Part shown: positions 24,052 through 37,687 of the stretch, one piece after another | How the letters are laid out: the number at the start of each line of letters is the position of its first letter | Position numbering within the stretch: position 1 is the stretch's first letter | From: Nissolia schottii | Taxonomy: Eukaryota > Streptophyta > Magnoliopsida > Fabales > Fabaceae | DNA length: 64,000 bases | Direction: 5' to 3' | Assembly: GCA_003254905.1 (NCBI GenBank) | Contig: QANU01010009.1 | Location: forward strand, 44,981 to 108,980 | The notes under the pieces: model-generated | The model's database searches: none | What the model saw: the letters and a program-made list of their open reading frames with translations, nothing else | What the model was told of the DNA's origin: nothing | Program-made: the position numbers and the translations under genes

Positions 24052-27000
24052 TGCGCCTTGATTTCTTCTTATAAGATGGATAGTTAATTCTCTTGTTGTT
24101 GGGATTTAGCAAGTACTATGGTTTGGTTGTATCCATTTAACCTTTTTATATATGAAGTTATTAAATTCCATGATTTACATGATTTGATCTTGAACTTACT
24201 GCCTGTTTTAGTTTGATTAACTACGACTTGAATTAAGAATTAATTTGTGTGTGAAAGCAACATAATTGAATCGAAGCTAGATTAATTCATCTAATATTCC
24301 TAATTGTTAGAGATAGAGTTAGGGTTACTAGTCGTTTTAACACCCAAAATTATATCGATTTGCTTTGTTAGTTTGTGCAAGAGATTAACAAAAGAGAAAG
24401 GGAACCGAATGATCTTTTCATGTTTGAAAGAGATGAATAATATAAGAACTGGTGGCGAGGAATCAAAATAATTGATAATTCATATGCATTGAGTTGATGG
24501 ATATATGAAAATTGTATTACGAGTTAATTCCTAACAAGCTTCCTATCTGGTTTTCACTCGGTGTCACTTTATCACTTTATTTTAATTTCTTGTTTTCAAT
24601 TCTCAAATCATAAACAAACTACCTATACTGCTTAATTAACAAAACTTAAGAATGGATTTGTTATTTAACACCCTGTGGATACGACTATACCCGACTATAC
24701 TGCAATTGAATCCTTCATGGATTTGAACTCTATAAAGTAGGATATATATAAAATGACAGAGTATAAAAAGCTTTCAACACACTGTTGATCATCGCTACAG
24801 CAACCATGCATCATTATAGAAACCTCGACCGCTACAACAACCTTACATTGTTGTGGTGGTGGTGTTGGCCCCACCTCTTAAAATGAACTAGAAAGAGAAA
24901 GAGACTTGCCCGTTGTGAAGGTACAACGTCCCACGATCATAACTTTAAGAATGAGAAGAAGTCCATGCTTAAATTAAAGTGAAACCTTCAAGAGCTCTCA
25001 AGGGAAATTAATAACTAAAACACTCATAAGAAGGATTTATTTATATGAGAAAGTCAACACCCCCAACATTACTCCTAGCAATATGGGACTAGACGTCCCA
25101 CCCGACTTACTCACTATGGCAGTCTCCCCTTACTATAGCGGTTGTGATCACTATAATGGTTTTAGTCCACTGTACCAATGACCCGAAAGTTAAGGGTCAT
25201 CACAGAAAACTTGTGGGACTGAGGGCACAAAGAGAGGGAAACAGAGTGAGGGAGAAAAAGAAGAAGGGAGCCTCATCGATTTTGATAAGAGTGTGTTAGA
25301 TTTAGATAAGGCGAAGGTTAGAAAATTTATGAGGTAAAGGTTAGAGAAGTGTATAGGACTCCCTTGCTAGTATGTGGGAGTTGTGGTGAAATGTTGAACC
25401 GTAGGAGCCTTTTATTTTGGTCAAGAAAGAAGGTAGGAGACTAGGTTTTGTGTACCAGTAAAGGGGCTAGTCTATCATAATGTGGCGAACCCTACCCACA
25501 TGTAATTTCTCCATAGTACTCAAACATGATTTCTTTTGATGGGAGGATACCTGTGAGGCACAAAAAAATGAAGAGAATGTGGGTGAGTGGGATGGATAGA
25601 TAGATAGATAGATAGATAACGATAAAACAACATCTAGCATCTTATTTCAAAAATTTTCCTATCATTGTATAAGTATCATATCGTATCATGTCGATATTTT
25701 ACTTTTCTTAGGAGCTTCATAAGTTTCTCTCTTAGTCTCACTTAAAAAAGGTTAGATTTATCTATTTATCCTAAGTTTCACATCAATCCTAATTGTTGGC
25801 CAATTTTCAAGGAATCATGAGCACAAGCAAGACTTCCCAGAACTTGACCAGAAAGTATAAGAATAAATAGAATTAATGCAACACCATTTACAAAACTACA
25901 TCTTCCTCCTAACATGGTGGAGCTTAACCACTCATAGCAAAGAAATACATATTAATAGACAAATAAATAGATACCAATGCTTGGTTATAATTCAAGTGAT
26001 TCAGCACTTGTTTCTCTTAAAATTGGTTTTGAGTTCAAGTTTTGTGGATGAAAAAAAAAAATAGCTCTAGAATAGCTTTACCCCATTGTGGGTCAACACA
26101 ATTCAAGTTAGACTAAGTAGAATCCAATAAATTTCAAATATTGATTGATTTTGATATAAAAGAAAAAAAATAGACATAAGTAAATCTAAGCATAAAATTA
26201 TAGGAGAAGAAAAAAGTTTCTCGTTGATTGTCAGTCTTCTTTCCCACCATTAGGGTGCGCCAACCTCTAATTTATGAGTATTATATTTTATCCAATTTCA
26301 TATTATATTATGAAAATATAGTATGAAATTGCATAAAATGTAATATTATATGAAGTTATATTATCTTTGACAATACAAAGAATTTTAATTACAAACAAAA
26401 ATCTAACCCAAAAAAATTATAATATATAAATTCTAACATTATATAAATAATAATATTATTAAAAAAGTTAATATTACAATTTAAATATTTCCCATTTCTA
26501 ATAATAAATTTTTTAATTTCTTTAAATAATTTTTCATCCAATTATATTTTAATAATTAATTTTAATTTTAAAATATAATAAATGCACGGTGACATGATCC
26601 CCCATTTTCTTATACATTTTTATATCTTCCGCATATTCTTCCAATTAAACAATAAAAGAAGGTTATACAAAATTATTTTGGTCAACTTTTTACAAATTTA
26701 AAAATCAAAATTATTATTTTTTAACTATAATCGTACAAGATTAGTGAGGAAGGAAGAGATGGAAAGAATAGAAGGAATGATATTATTGATAATTATCTCT
26801 ATAGTCTTATATAATGAGTATACAAACATCTATTTATAGACTAATATCATATCAAATCTTAGTTGATTTAGGTTAACTATGGGCATCCATCTAATATTAT
26901 TTTTATAACTTTCTCTCTTTGATTTTGGATATATCTTGTTAAAAGACTCTACTAAGAAAAACACATTGAAAAAAATATTAGTTAAAAAAAAAAGAGTACA

Positions 27001-28289
27001 ATATCTTCATGAGAATTGCCCCATTAAAAACCTTATCAAGAAAAATTAAGTGGGATAAAAACCCTTGATTAAAGAAAAAGTACAATCTTTCTCCCCTTTT
27101 GGTACACACATCCATTAGAATTTTGCATGAACTTGAGGCTTCATTATTTTTAAATTGTTAATGAGAGTACAACTCAACTGTTTTTAAGATAAACTCTCCA
27201 TTAAAATTATGTGATAGAAAGATCACTAGCAAAAGCATTTTTCACCTTTAACACTTTGAATATACTCAAGTAGCATACCATCGTGAAAAGTTCATGAAAA
27301 TTGTCCAGTTGTTATACACAATTTCTTGAAATAAATGTGACAAATTATAACTCCAAAAATGGTCAAGTCTCATAGAGATGTCATTGTGGCATTAAAATAA
27401 ATTGGTCACAGATGCCATGGTACATTCGATTGATATTTATCAAATATCTCTGAAAGAGAATAAGGATAATATGAAAACAAAATGTTATTGAAGATACCTT
27501 AACCAATTATGACATGATAATATGACGTATTTAATTTTGTTTAAGATCATGATTAGAATATTGATCATTTTATTGATGATGAAAATATTTACTAATATAT
27601 TAGTTTTCAATTTTTTTATAAATTTTGAAATTATAATTTTACGACATTATGCTTTTAAAACTATTTTATTTTGTTTGAATACTTTTAATACGTGACAACA
27701 TAGCAATATTAATAAAATTAAATGATTATGATATTTATGGTATATTGTGATTTATTGTGATTATTAGTAGTTTTATTTTTTAAAATGATTATATATGATA
27801 AGTTTTTAATTACATGATAGGTTAACATTTTCATGATATTATCATTATAGTTATGATATTATTTTCTGAAGAAAATTATTAAAATAGTCATTCTTATATA
27901 TGTTATGCAAGTAGTGTGACAATGCATATTATTAAAAGCAAAACATATCTTACTCATATTGTAATAAGATAAGAAAATGATAACAATCGTTAGTAGTACC
28001 TATGTTTGAAAGGACCAGAGTAGATAATATTTTGTATGCACTATTATGTATCAATTCATAAAGATAAATGAAGATTTTAGGAGAGTTGTTATTCTATTTT
28101 CAAGGGAAACACAATTATTATCAATGGTAATATCATTATTGCAACTGTTATACTGGGTAAGAAACATGTATTAGATAACTATCCATTTTTCTTTAAGTTT
28201 GTACTATAAAAATATGACCGTAATTAAAAATTATATTACACTAAACAAGAAGTTTAGTGATATAAATACTTTTATCATTTAGCATGATT
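24052..28289. other. AT-rich intergenic DNA with repeat debris
   Basis: No host gene was found. The stretch near 24660-24720 (CCCTGTGGATACGAC) resembles a sequence common in plant Ty3/gypsy internal regions. Near 24790-25200 short CGCTACAGC-type and CACTAT-type repeats suggest old LTR sequence. From 26200 to 28200 the DNA is extremely AT-rich with no frames. Confidence 0.45.
25595..25618. repeat. GATA microsatellite
   Basis: Six GATA units in a row. Confidence 0.9.
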
Positions 28290-28620
28290 AATTAGGTCAT
28301 CTTGGTTTATTTATGATGCAAAAAAAAAAAATTATAGAGAATTGACATAGACATTTATTAAAAAGGCAAAAAATATTCAATTTAATGAATTCTCATATGT
28401 TGCTTATTCTCAAAGAAAATTAATTATGAGGCAATCACCAATTTAAATTGTTAAGGAATCATCATTTGCAGTTTTGGAATGCATTGAAGATGGATTATGT
28501 CGGTTCATTCACTTATTATGTGGACTATCTATAAATTACATGTGATTTTAAATGATGCATCAAATAAACGTGGTCACCTCGTGGTTGAAAAGGAGCTCCT
28601 CACTTGTGCTAACAATGAAA
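28290..28620 (+). pseudogene. Copia integrase fragment, heavily decayed
   Basis: With frameshifts, the plus strand keeps landmarks of the copia GAG-pre-integrase and integrase start: a GH-LG(H/L) motif, IIENWH-like, CSQ(R/G)KLIMR, a segment ending in a LECIEDG-like stretch, and an SNKRGH-like end. The order fits a copia subfamily different from the elements at 14426 and 53065. No LTRs were found around it. Confidence 0.5.
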
Positions 28621-28699
28621 TAAAAGATAGATTAATGGGAAAGGGAGAGAGGGAGAAGGAACAGAGAGAGTAATATTATTGATGAGCACTTTTTTCTAA

Positions 28700-29262
28700 G
28701 AGAAGGTACCCTCACCAAACGCAAAAATTTGGGGGGAGGAGGTGAAGCTGCCATTGGCCAAAAGGTGACACAGCACCAAACAAGCAGAGGAGCAAGATTT
28801 TCAACACAATTTGCACCACTATCCTAAGGTGTCAAACACCAAAACTATCAGCACCACCAAAAAGAATGGCCAAGAAGTCAAGAATCAAGAATCATCACCT
28901 ATCCTAATAAACTAAATGATGAGGCTTGAATTCCAAAATTCCAAAGGCCAAATCACAGAAAGGCCGGAACTCACAATAGATCAATAGCAGGAACACAATC
29001 AATAATAGCAAGAACAACCAGAACCCACCTCGAGCACAGCAACCCAACGAAGACCATATGCATGAAATCAGCAACACCAACAGAAAAATGTTGCAGCAGC
29101 AAGAATGTAGCAGCCAGACAACTATCCACAAAAGCTCCAGCACCACCCCACCAACACACCCAGTAATATGAACAACCAGAAGCATCCAAAAGCAACCAAA
29201 AGCACAAGCATCGATTACCTGCACACCCTCCGTAGCCGGAGCACTAGCTAACCTCAAACTAG
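28700..29262. other. Unclassified moderately GC-rich segment
   Basis: Overlapping minus-strand frames (28904-29257) encode Cys-, Leu- and Val-rich sequence without a recognisable domain. CAGCA and CACCA-rich DNA on the plus strand explains the frames. It is the site into which the gypsy element inserted. Confidence 0.35.
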
Positions 29263-29267
29263 GTCTT
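29263..29267. repeat. Target-site duplication GTCTT (left) of gypsy element
   Basis: GTCTT is repeated exactly at 34740-34744 immediately after the 3' LTR. Confidence 0.9.
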
Positions 29268-29768
29268 TATAACGGCTAGTGGGGATACAAGAGGAATAAC
29301 CAATGAAAGAGATCGCAATAAGGTAAAACAAAGCCACAAAGGAGCGCAACAGAAGAATCCGCGGCAAAAGATCTGCATCTGGTGGGAGAACGCAGGAGCA
29401 CTCGAGCTAGGAGGAGCAGCACAAAACTGGACGGGTTCGTTAGAGGGAAGATTATGAGTATAGTGACGTACGCGTTGGAGTTCGACACCGGTGAGCATAA
29501 CCGCAACCCATAGTCCTTTATCTCTAACAGGTGAGCTCGTTGGGGAGGCTATAAGGGTGTGGTGATCGGGAGTACAGCACCCTGTGCTCGGAGACCATCC
29601 TGGAGTACCGTTCTTGAAAACTCTGTTCGATTAACCATTTGTTCTGTTCTGTTGCTGTTGCTTGAATTTTCCTAATTCCTCTATGTACCTGGAGCTCTAT
29701 TTCCTTGTTTGGGGCTGATTGGATTATTATACCATTTTTAGTTGATTCAGTTAATTCAGACCGTTACA
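29268..29768 (+). repeat. Gypsy 5' LTR
   Basis: 501 bases, followed by ACTGGTGCTTTCATCA, a primer-binding-site-like sequence. Relative to the 3' LTR it lacks about 34 bases between two CGGCAA direct repeats (near 29364), the mark of a short-repeat deletion. Confidence 0.9.
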
Positions 29769-29788
29769 ACTGGTGCTTTCATCACGCC

Positions 29789-32700
29789 ATGGCGCCAGAG
29801 TCTGCAGAAATAAAGAAGATTATGTCCATGTTAGAGGACGCAGCTAAGGCGAGGGAGCAACAAGACGCTCGCCTAATGGTCCTAGAGACCACCCTTCAGA
29901 CTTACCTAAATCAAGCGGCCAACTCTGACATCCAGGGCGGCATCAACTCACCACCCCACAGCAACACGAACCAACAATGTCAGCCATTTTTATACACGTA
30001 ATGTAAAGATCGATTTTCCAAAATTCGATGGATCAGGGGTCTTAGAGTGGATTTTCAAAGCCAACCAGTTTTTCGACTATTATTGCACAGAAGATGAAGA
30101 TCGCGTGACAATAGCGTCTGTCCACATGGAGAAGGACGCCGTACCATGGTTTCGAATGATGCAGAGGTCATACCCCTTCCATTCCTGGCAGGAATTAACG
30201 CGATCTATGGAGATCGAATTCGGGCCTTCACCATTCGAAGCTACAAGAGGTAATCTCTTTAAGCTCAATCAGAAAACCACTGTCAATGCATATTATGCCT
30301 CGTTTATGTCGATGGCGAATAGAGTATACGACATAAGCCCGGATGCCATATTGGATTGCTTTATTAGTGGTCTAAAGGAAGAAATTCGAAGAGACGTGAT
30401 AGCTCAAAGCCCTAATAACATCCTCAAGGCTGTGGCCTTGCACGGCTGTATGAGGAGAAGTATAGCCCCGGACCCAGAAACATCTACCATCAGCATCGAA
30501 ACCAGGTCTGGCAAGGCCAAGCTAACACCCAGAACCGAGGGTTTAATAGAAGCAACCTTCCACCACTTCTCCCAAATCCTGACAATAACCAGGACAGAAC
30601 CAGAAACACAATTCCAGTGATTAAGAAAATGGGACCAGTAGAAATCCAATTCAGGAGAGAAAATCGGTTATGTTTTACATGCGATGACAAATTCACATTT
30701 AACCACAGGTGTCCCAATAAACATTTGATGATTCTACAAACTGATGACAATATAGAGGAAGAGAGCCAATAACAAGGTGAAGCACTACAAGATGACCCTG
30801 CTACTGACATACCTGAAACTCTACAGCAACTATCCTTCAATGCCTTAAATGGCAACAATGGGGTTAAGGACTTCCGTTTCACAGGAAGCATAAGTGGGAT
30901 ACCAATTCAGGTGTTTATCGATGGGGGTAGCTCAGATAACTTCCTACAACCAAGGCTAGCTAAGTTCTTAAAGGCACAAGTCCTCGCAAAACCAAAATGG
31001 GAAGTGATGGTAGGTAATGGCCAAACGTTGGAGTCAGAGGGTTTCATCCAAGAATTGGAGCTTATGGTTCAAGGATAAACAATCTATTTACCAGTCTATT
31101 TGCTACCTGGGGCTGGTGCAGAACTAGTTATTGGCACTTCATGACTGGAAAAATTGGGAGATCATGTGGTAAACTACGAAATACCTAGGCTATAGTTTGT
31201 ACTAAACGGCAAGAAAATGGAAATTCAGGGAGAAAGAAAGAATCAGCTGGAACCAGCTCAGTTACACCAAATAAGGAAACTGCAACAAGTCAAAGGCATA
31301 GCTGAAATGTTCACAATTCAAGTCCAGGAAACTGACTCCGAAAGGGATGTATGGATGCAGATTCTAGAGGACGTACATCCTGACATGGCCCTAATCCTAC
31401 AGCAGAACAAGCAGGTTTTCAGTGTTTCACATGGCTTACCACCACATAGGAACCACGACCATACAATTACACTTTAAAAAGGCTCCAACCCTGTAAAGGT
31501 CAGACCATAAAGGTACCCTCACAACTAGAAGCAGCAAATTGAAGAAATGGTGAAGGACATGCTGCAAGAAGGCATAATCAAACCAAGTAAGAGTTCATTC
31601 TCTTCACCTGTGCTTTTAGTTAAAAAGAAAAACGGAACATGGAGATTTTGCACCTACTATAGAGCCCTTAATGCTATCACAATCAAGGATAGTTTTCCTA
31701 TTCCAACTGTAGATGAGCTCATTGATGAACTGCACGGTGCTACCTTCTTCTCTAAATTAGAGTTGAGGGCAGGCTACCATCAAATTCGAATACAGCCAGA
31801 GGACACACACAAAATAGCATTTCGAACTCACCAAGGCCACTATGAGTTGCTAGTAATGCCATTTGGACTATCTAATGCCCCAGCAACATTTCAGTGTTTG
31901 ATGAATGAAATATTCCAACAAGTGCTAAGGAAATTCGTATTGGTTTTCTTTGATGACATCCTCATATACAGTCCTACATGGCAGCAGCACCTAGCACATG
32001 TACAGCCAGTCTTACAAGTACTGATCAAAGAGAACCTCTTTGCAAAACTGTCCAAATGCGATTTTGGAAAGCAAGAGATAGAATATCTTGGCCATGTGAT
32101 ATCTAGTGAAGGGGTGGCTATGGACAAGGTGAAAATAGAAGCTGTCCTGCAGTGGCCACAACCTAAAAACCTGAAACAACTTAGAGGGTTTTGGGATTTT
32201 CTGGCTATTATAGAAGATTTGTGAAGGGCTATGCCAGTATAGCAGCTACATTGACCGATCTCCTGAAGAAAGATGCATTTATTTGGAATGATAGGGCAGA
32301 AGAAGCCTTCCAAAAACTCAAACAGGCACTGACATCAGCACCAATTTTGGATTTACCAAATTTCACCAAACAGTTTACCTTGGAAACGGATGCCTCTGGT
32401 AATGGGATAGGGGTTGTCCTAAGGATAACCATCCAATTGCCTACTTCTCCAAGAAATTGGGCCCCACAATGCAAAAAAGATCAGCCTATGTCAGGGAACT
32501 ATATGCTATTACTGAGGCCCTAGCCAAGTTTAGGCACTACCTACTTGGTCCCAAATTCACCCTCAAAATAGATCACAAAAGCCTCAAATCAATCCTAGAA
32601 CAGACCCTGCACACTCCGGAACAGCAGGCATGGTTACACAAATTAATTGGGTTTGATTTTACCATTCAGTACAAGCCAGGGAAAGAGAATATTCCATCTA

Positions 32701-34200
32701 ATGCCCTATCGAGATCGTTTTACATGGCATGGTCTCACACAGCCAATACCTACATGCAGGAGTTACGGGGGGCAATAGAAAAGGAGCCTGAGACATGGCA
32801 GTTGTACCAAGAGTTATAGCAGGAACCAGGGAAGCAGGGCAACTTCTCAATACAGCAAGGGAGTCAGAAATTGTAACAACAGAATTGTAATTCCAAGGGA
32901 GTCAGAAATTAAGAAAACAATTCTCAAAGAATTCCATGACTCGATACAAGGAGGCCATGCTGGGATAGCTAGAACATTGGCAAGAATAGCTTCTCAATTT
33001 TACTAGAAATGAATGAACAAGGAGATAAGGCAGTTTGTGTTAAGTTGCCCAACATGTCAACAAGCCAAATCTAACTCAGCACTTCCAGCAGGATTACTAC
33101 AACCATTGCCTATACCAAACCAAGTATGGGAGGACATCTCTATGGATTTTATTACAGGGCTACCTACTTCTTATGGCTACAATGTCATCCTAGTGGTCGT
33201 TGACAGATTATCCAAGTATGCACACTTCATTGGCCTAAGAAAAGATTACAATAGTAACAGTGTTGCTGAAGAATTTGTAGCACAAATTGTTAAGTTACAT
33301 GGCATGCCTAACTCAATAGTATCAGATAGAGACAAAGTGTTTATCAGCAGATTTTGGAATCAGCTATTTGCCTTACAAGGCACAAGATTAAACAAGAGTA
33401 CAGCCTATCATCCACAATCTGATGGCCAAACCGAGAACCTGAACAAATTACTGCAAATGTACCTAAGATGCTACACATTTCAAAACCCCAACAAATGGTT
33501 CAAGTTGCTACCATGGGCCGAATTTTGGTACAATACAAACCTTCATAGCAGCATTGGAATGACCCCATTTCAAGCTGTATATGGCAGAGAGCCCCCAAAA
33601 TTGGTTAAATACCAAAGACATAATTCAGACCCTGTAGATCTACAGCAAATGCTGACTGAAAGAGATAAGTTGCTGCAACATCTCAAGAGCAACTTACACA
33701 AGGCCCAAGTGCACATGAAGAACAACGCAGACAAGAAGAGAAGAGATGTCCAGCTTGAGGTGGGGGAATTGGTACTAGTCAAATTGCAGCCTTACAGGCA
33801 GCAATCTGTTGCCCTGAGGAAGAACCAGAAATTGAGCATGAAATTTTTTGGTCCATTTAAAGTAACAGCAAAGATTGGTCAAGTGGCTTACCAAGTGGAC
33901 TTCCTTCCACAGCTCGAATCCACAATGTGTTCCATGTATCCCAGCTTAAAAGATTCCAAGGGCCTCACATTACCCCGTACCTTCCATTTCCTCTACAAAC
34001 TACAGCCAACAACCCAATACTTCAACCACAGAACATATTGCAGCATCGAGAAATAATAGAAGGGAACAGAATGACAAACTAGGTTCTGGTGCACTGGCAG
34101 GGCAGTGAAGCAGCAGAAGCAACATGAGAAGATTATGCTACAATGAAGACCAATTTTCCACACCTCAACCTTGAGGACAAGGTTGATTTTAAAGGGGGAG
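29789..34200 (+). pseudogene. Gypsy gag-pol polyprotein, inactivated
   Basis: Gag starts at ATG 29789 and runs with a frameshift near 29990 to a C-x2-C-x7-H-x-C knuckle near 30675. The protease motif FIDGGSSDNF is at about 30915. Reverse transcriptase (31547-32190) carries FFDDILIYS. RNase H follows (32191-32819). Integrase has a C-P-T-C-Q-Q zinc finger part near 33048 and core motifs including TGLPTSYGYNVILVVVDRLS. A chromodomain-like tail (34075-34200) keeps VLVHWQGSE and HLNLEDKVDF. Several stops occur where relatives have Trp, plus frameshifts, so the gene is dead. Confidence 0.92.
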
Positions 34201-34204
34201 GCAT

Positions 34205-34739
34205 TGTAACGGCTAGTGGGGATACAAGAGGAATAACCAATGAAAGAGAGGGCAATAAGGTAAAACAAAACCACAAAGGAGCGCAACAGAAGAATCCGCG
34301 GCAAGAGGATTCGGTTACAGAGAATTGCCACACGGCAAAAGATCCGCATCTGGTTGGAGAACGCAGGAGCACTCGAGCTAGGAGGAGCAGCACAAAACTG
34401 GACGGGTTCATTAGAGGGAAGATTATGAGTATAGTGACGTACGCGTCGGAGTTCGACGCCAGTGAGCATAACCGTAACCCATAGTCCTTTATCCCCAACG
34501 GGTGAGCTCGTTGGGGAGGCTATAGGGGTGTGGTGATCGGGAGTACAGCACCCTGTGCTCGGAGACCATCCTGGAGTACCGTTCTTGAAAACTCTGTTCG
34601 ATTAACCATTTGTTCTATTCTATTGATGTTGCTTGAATTTTCCTAATTCCTCTGTGTACCTGGAGCTCTATTTCCTTGTTTGGGGCTCATTGGATTATTA
34701 TACCATTTTTAGTTGATTCAGTTAATTCAGACCGTTATA
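34205..34739 (+). repeat. Gypsy 3' LTR
   Basis: 535 bases, the partner of 29268-29768. An open frame from the chromodomain tail (34143) runs through the LTR start to 34484. Confidence 0.9.
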
Positions 34740-34744
34740 GTCTT

Positions 34745-36098
34745 GCATTGGCCCTTCGGCAATGCCATCAAGGCCAAGGCAAGACACAACGAAACCCAAG
34801 GTAAGCACCATCGACCACTGATAACATACTAATAGAGGTGGAAATGGACTGAACCGAGTTAGGCTTTAACTTAAATAGCCTGACCTACTTCTAAATCACT
34901 TGAACCTTAGCCTGGGCTATAGGCTTTTCTTTTTAAGACCTTTTAAAAGTCTAGTTTGGCATCATTAAAGTTATACATGCAGTGTGTCTAATTAAGTCAT
35001 TATCAAAAAAAAATACAAAAAAATATTTTTTGAGCCGGTTAAATTTAATATTGTCAAAATAAGTATGAAAGAAGATGAATTATACTAATAGCCAAAAAAA
35101 AAATGGCTACTCAACAAAGATTAAAGTGATATAACTTGAATATGATTTGGCTTTTATTAAAAGAATATGATAGGATTTTTTTTATTCTAAAATTGGGAAA
35201 GATATGTTTCTATAAATAGGTCGGCCTATTGGGCCCAATAAGTTTCTTTTATGGCCTATAACCTAGCCTATTTAGCTAAAAATGCTTCTTTAAAAGCATT
35301 GGTCAGACTTGTTTATTAAATGGGTTAAGCCAAATTAAACTTTAAATAAGCCAGATCAAAGAGCCCAACAACACACTAACCTCAAAAGCTAGCAAGATCC
35401 GGCACAATAAGGGTAAGCGCTATATTAGAAACTAACAAAGTCCCTACACCAAAATGCCTCACTAACCAAGATCTAACCCAATAGAGGTAACCTCATACAA
35501 TGAGCAATTAAAGACATATTGAGTGTAATACACAAAATTATATCAAATCTTAGCTATTTTAAGTTAATTATGACCAAAGAGAAAATAATATTTTCATAAC
35601 AATTACGTAGACATTATGAATAATCAATTTATATATTTTAAAAGAATTATCAATGTAACGTTTGAAAACCAAAGTAAAACACCTTACAAATTAAAATCAA
35701 ATTAAATGTCTAAATGTTATACTAAACTATTCATCATTTTTAATATAAAAATTTTAATATGATTCAATATTTACCCAAAAAAAATTAAATTAAAATGCTA
35801 AAATGTATTATTTTGATAAATGTTAAAATGCAAGGTTATCAACTCGAGAGTTTAAGTAAACTTGTGGAGCCTCTGTAAACTCGGATCGCAAATTAGTATG
35901 ATTTTACCTATTATTAAAAAAAACACTTTAAAAAGCTATTATTATGATACAAAAATATATTTAATAAAACTTGGAATTCATAAACACTTTAACCATAACA
36001 AAGCACAAATAAAGATAAAATATATGCATTCTAAGTTCAATTCATACATAATAGATCATTCCAAGTTCACATCAAGCAAGGGAACCATGTTAGACATG
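34745..36098. other. Intergenic AT-rich DNA, MITE-like debris
   Basis: A segment from about 34830 to 35380 shows self-complementary words (AGGCTTT, AGGCCTAT-like, TTTAAAAG) at both ends and may be a worn MITE. Its ends are not definable. The rest is featureless AT-rich DNA. The ORF at 35862-36116 has no domain. Confidence 0.35.
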
Positions 36099-36182
36099 CA
36101 AACTGTAACACCCTAGCTAGCAGGCTTTACACTTAAGTCGTAAACCCTGCTCCCTAGTTTGTCATCCACTTGGTGGGAATAC

Positions 36183-37687
36183 TGACACACACCAAAACAT
36201 CGTTAATTTCAGTGTGCAATCAAATAATAATTTATAAAACTAAGAAAACCCCAAAAATGTAGTACAGGGGCTAACCTTGGTCGTCTCTAAGAAAGCAATT
36301 TCCAAGCCAATTATAATTACAATAAAAAAAGGGGGTTTAGATGGATGAATATAAATAAAAAGAAAGTAAAACAAAAGTAAGTCAACAATGATAAAAAAAA
36401 AACAATATCCTACATATAGCGTTTCTAGATCAAGGATTAATTGTCATTGATTCCTAATTAATTATTCATAAGAGGGGATGTTGTTTATTAGTTGAAATCT
36501 CTAACTAATACGCAATTTACTTAAGATACTACGATCGTCAATCCCCTAAGCATTTATTAATACAAGAATTAAAAACTAAGATCTTAGCATTTAAAACCCA
36601 TATCAATTATGTTCTAATTGCACAACCTAATTAAATCTAATTAGTTCTCCAAAAAGATCCCAAATCCTTAATCAATAAATCCTACAATTGTCAAGATCTA
36701 TTAACCTAGAATTAACTCTAACCAATAACATGCGATCGCTATATTACTAATTAGGGGTGGAACAAATCATGAATAAACATTAAGCATAAGACCTCAAATT
36801 AATCATAATCTAGAGTTACCGCATGCAAGATATTAAGAAACTACTCCTCCATGGGTGGAGGATAAAAACTCATAATAAATAAAGAATAAGAAGATAGTAA
36901 AAATTAATGGAGAATTAAAATAACAAAACCTGAATTAGAGAAGGAAAAAAATTCGCAAATAGTTGGGATCTTGCGTTGTCAATGCGAGCGCTCCAACAAT
37001 CCTTGAAGAACTAAGAACTAAGTACTACTAACATAAACCTAAAGTGCATAAAATAAAAGAGGAAAGTACAGAAAATAAAAGTGGAGGTTGAATGTGAAGT
37101 TGTTGAGAGGATGTCTATTTGTAGAGGATTAGCCTAAAACGGGAGTAAATCCCGCACGTTCAGCACAGCAGTCAGTAAAATCGCAATAACTTCGGTTACA
37201 AATATCAGATTGAGGTGATTCAAATCTCCAATCAAAGCTAAGAGATAGATCTACAACTTTGTAGTTGAGGTCAAATGGAGATTCAATCTCCATCCTGACA
37301 CAAAATCCGTGGCAAAGTCAGCGTTAAAAATCCTCAGCAAATTTTTGACCAAATCTTTTTGAATTTGAATTTAATCTTGTATTTATTGGTCTCAATCTTC
37401 TCTTCAAATCTCTTCTTCAAAATTTATATCTTATCAAATCTCTTTCAAATCTTCAATGATCCTCTTGACAATTTATTTTCTGCAATTAAAATAGAAAACT
37501 AAAAAAGAACAAAAGAAATCTACACATAAATTCTAAGATAAAGTAGTGCTTAAAATTGCATTTTTCTCAATTTCTCACAAAAGAGGATAATGTGCAAAAC
37601 CTATTAATTAAGCATTAAAATTACACATTTTTAGTATACAATATTCAATTATAGAATAATAAAATAGGGTACAAAATACACCTATCA
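36183..37687 (-). mobile_element. 1.5-kb solo LTR nested in copy C
   Basis: It begins TGACACACACC, ends CACCTATCA, and is flanked by an exact AATAC duplication (36178-36182 and 37688-37692). Removing it rejoins copy C to match the corresponding part of copy B. On the minus strand it starts TGATAGGTGTATTTTG, a start seen in large plant LTRs. It has no primer-binding site, internal domain or second LTR. A CTACAAATAGAC sequence near 37116-37130 (minus strand) may be its TATA region. Confidence 0.82.

Larger units (their letters stand above)
29268..34739 (+). mobile_element. Ty3/gypsy chromovirus, decayed, full structure
   Basis: The element is 5472 bp with an LTR at each end, an exact GTCTT target duplication and a polypurine tract AAAGGGGGAGGCAT before the 3' LTR. 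The internal order gag, protease, reverse transcriptase, RNase H, integrase is that of Ty3/gypsy. A chromodomain-like end follows the integrase, placing it among plant chromoviruses of the Tekay/Reina kind. The left LTR starts TATAAC rather than TGTAAC and the right one ends ATA rather than ACA, both single transitions. Confidence 0.93.

Noticed and set aside
28904-29257. Cys- and Leu-rich minus-strand ORFs
   Set aside because: They are explained by CAGCA and CACCA-rich plus-strand sequence. No signal of a known family was seen.
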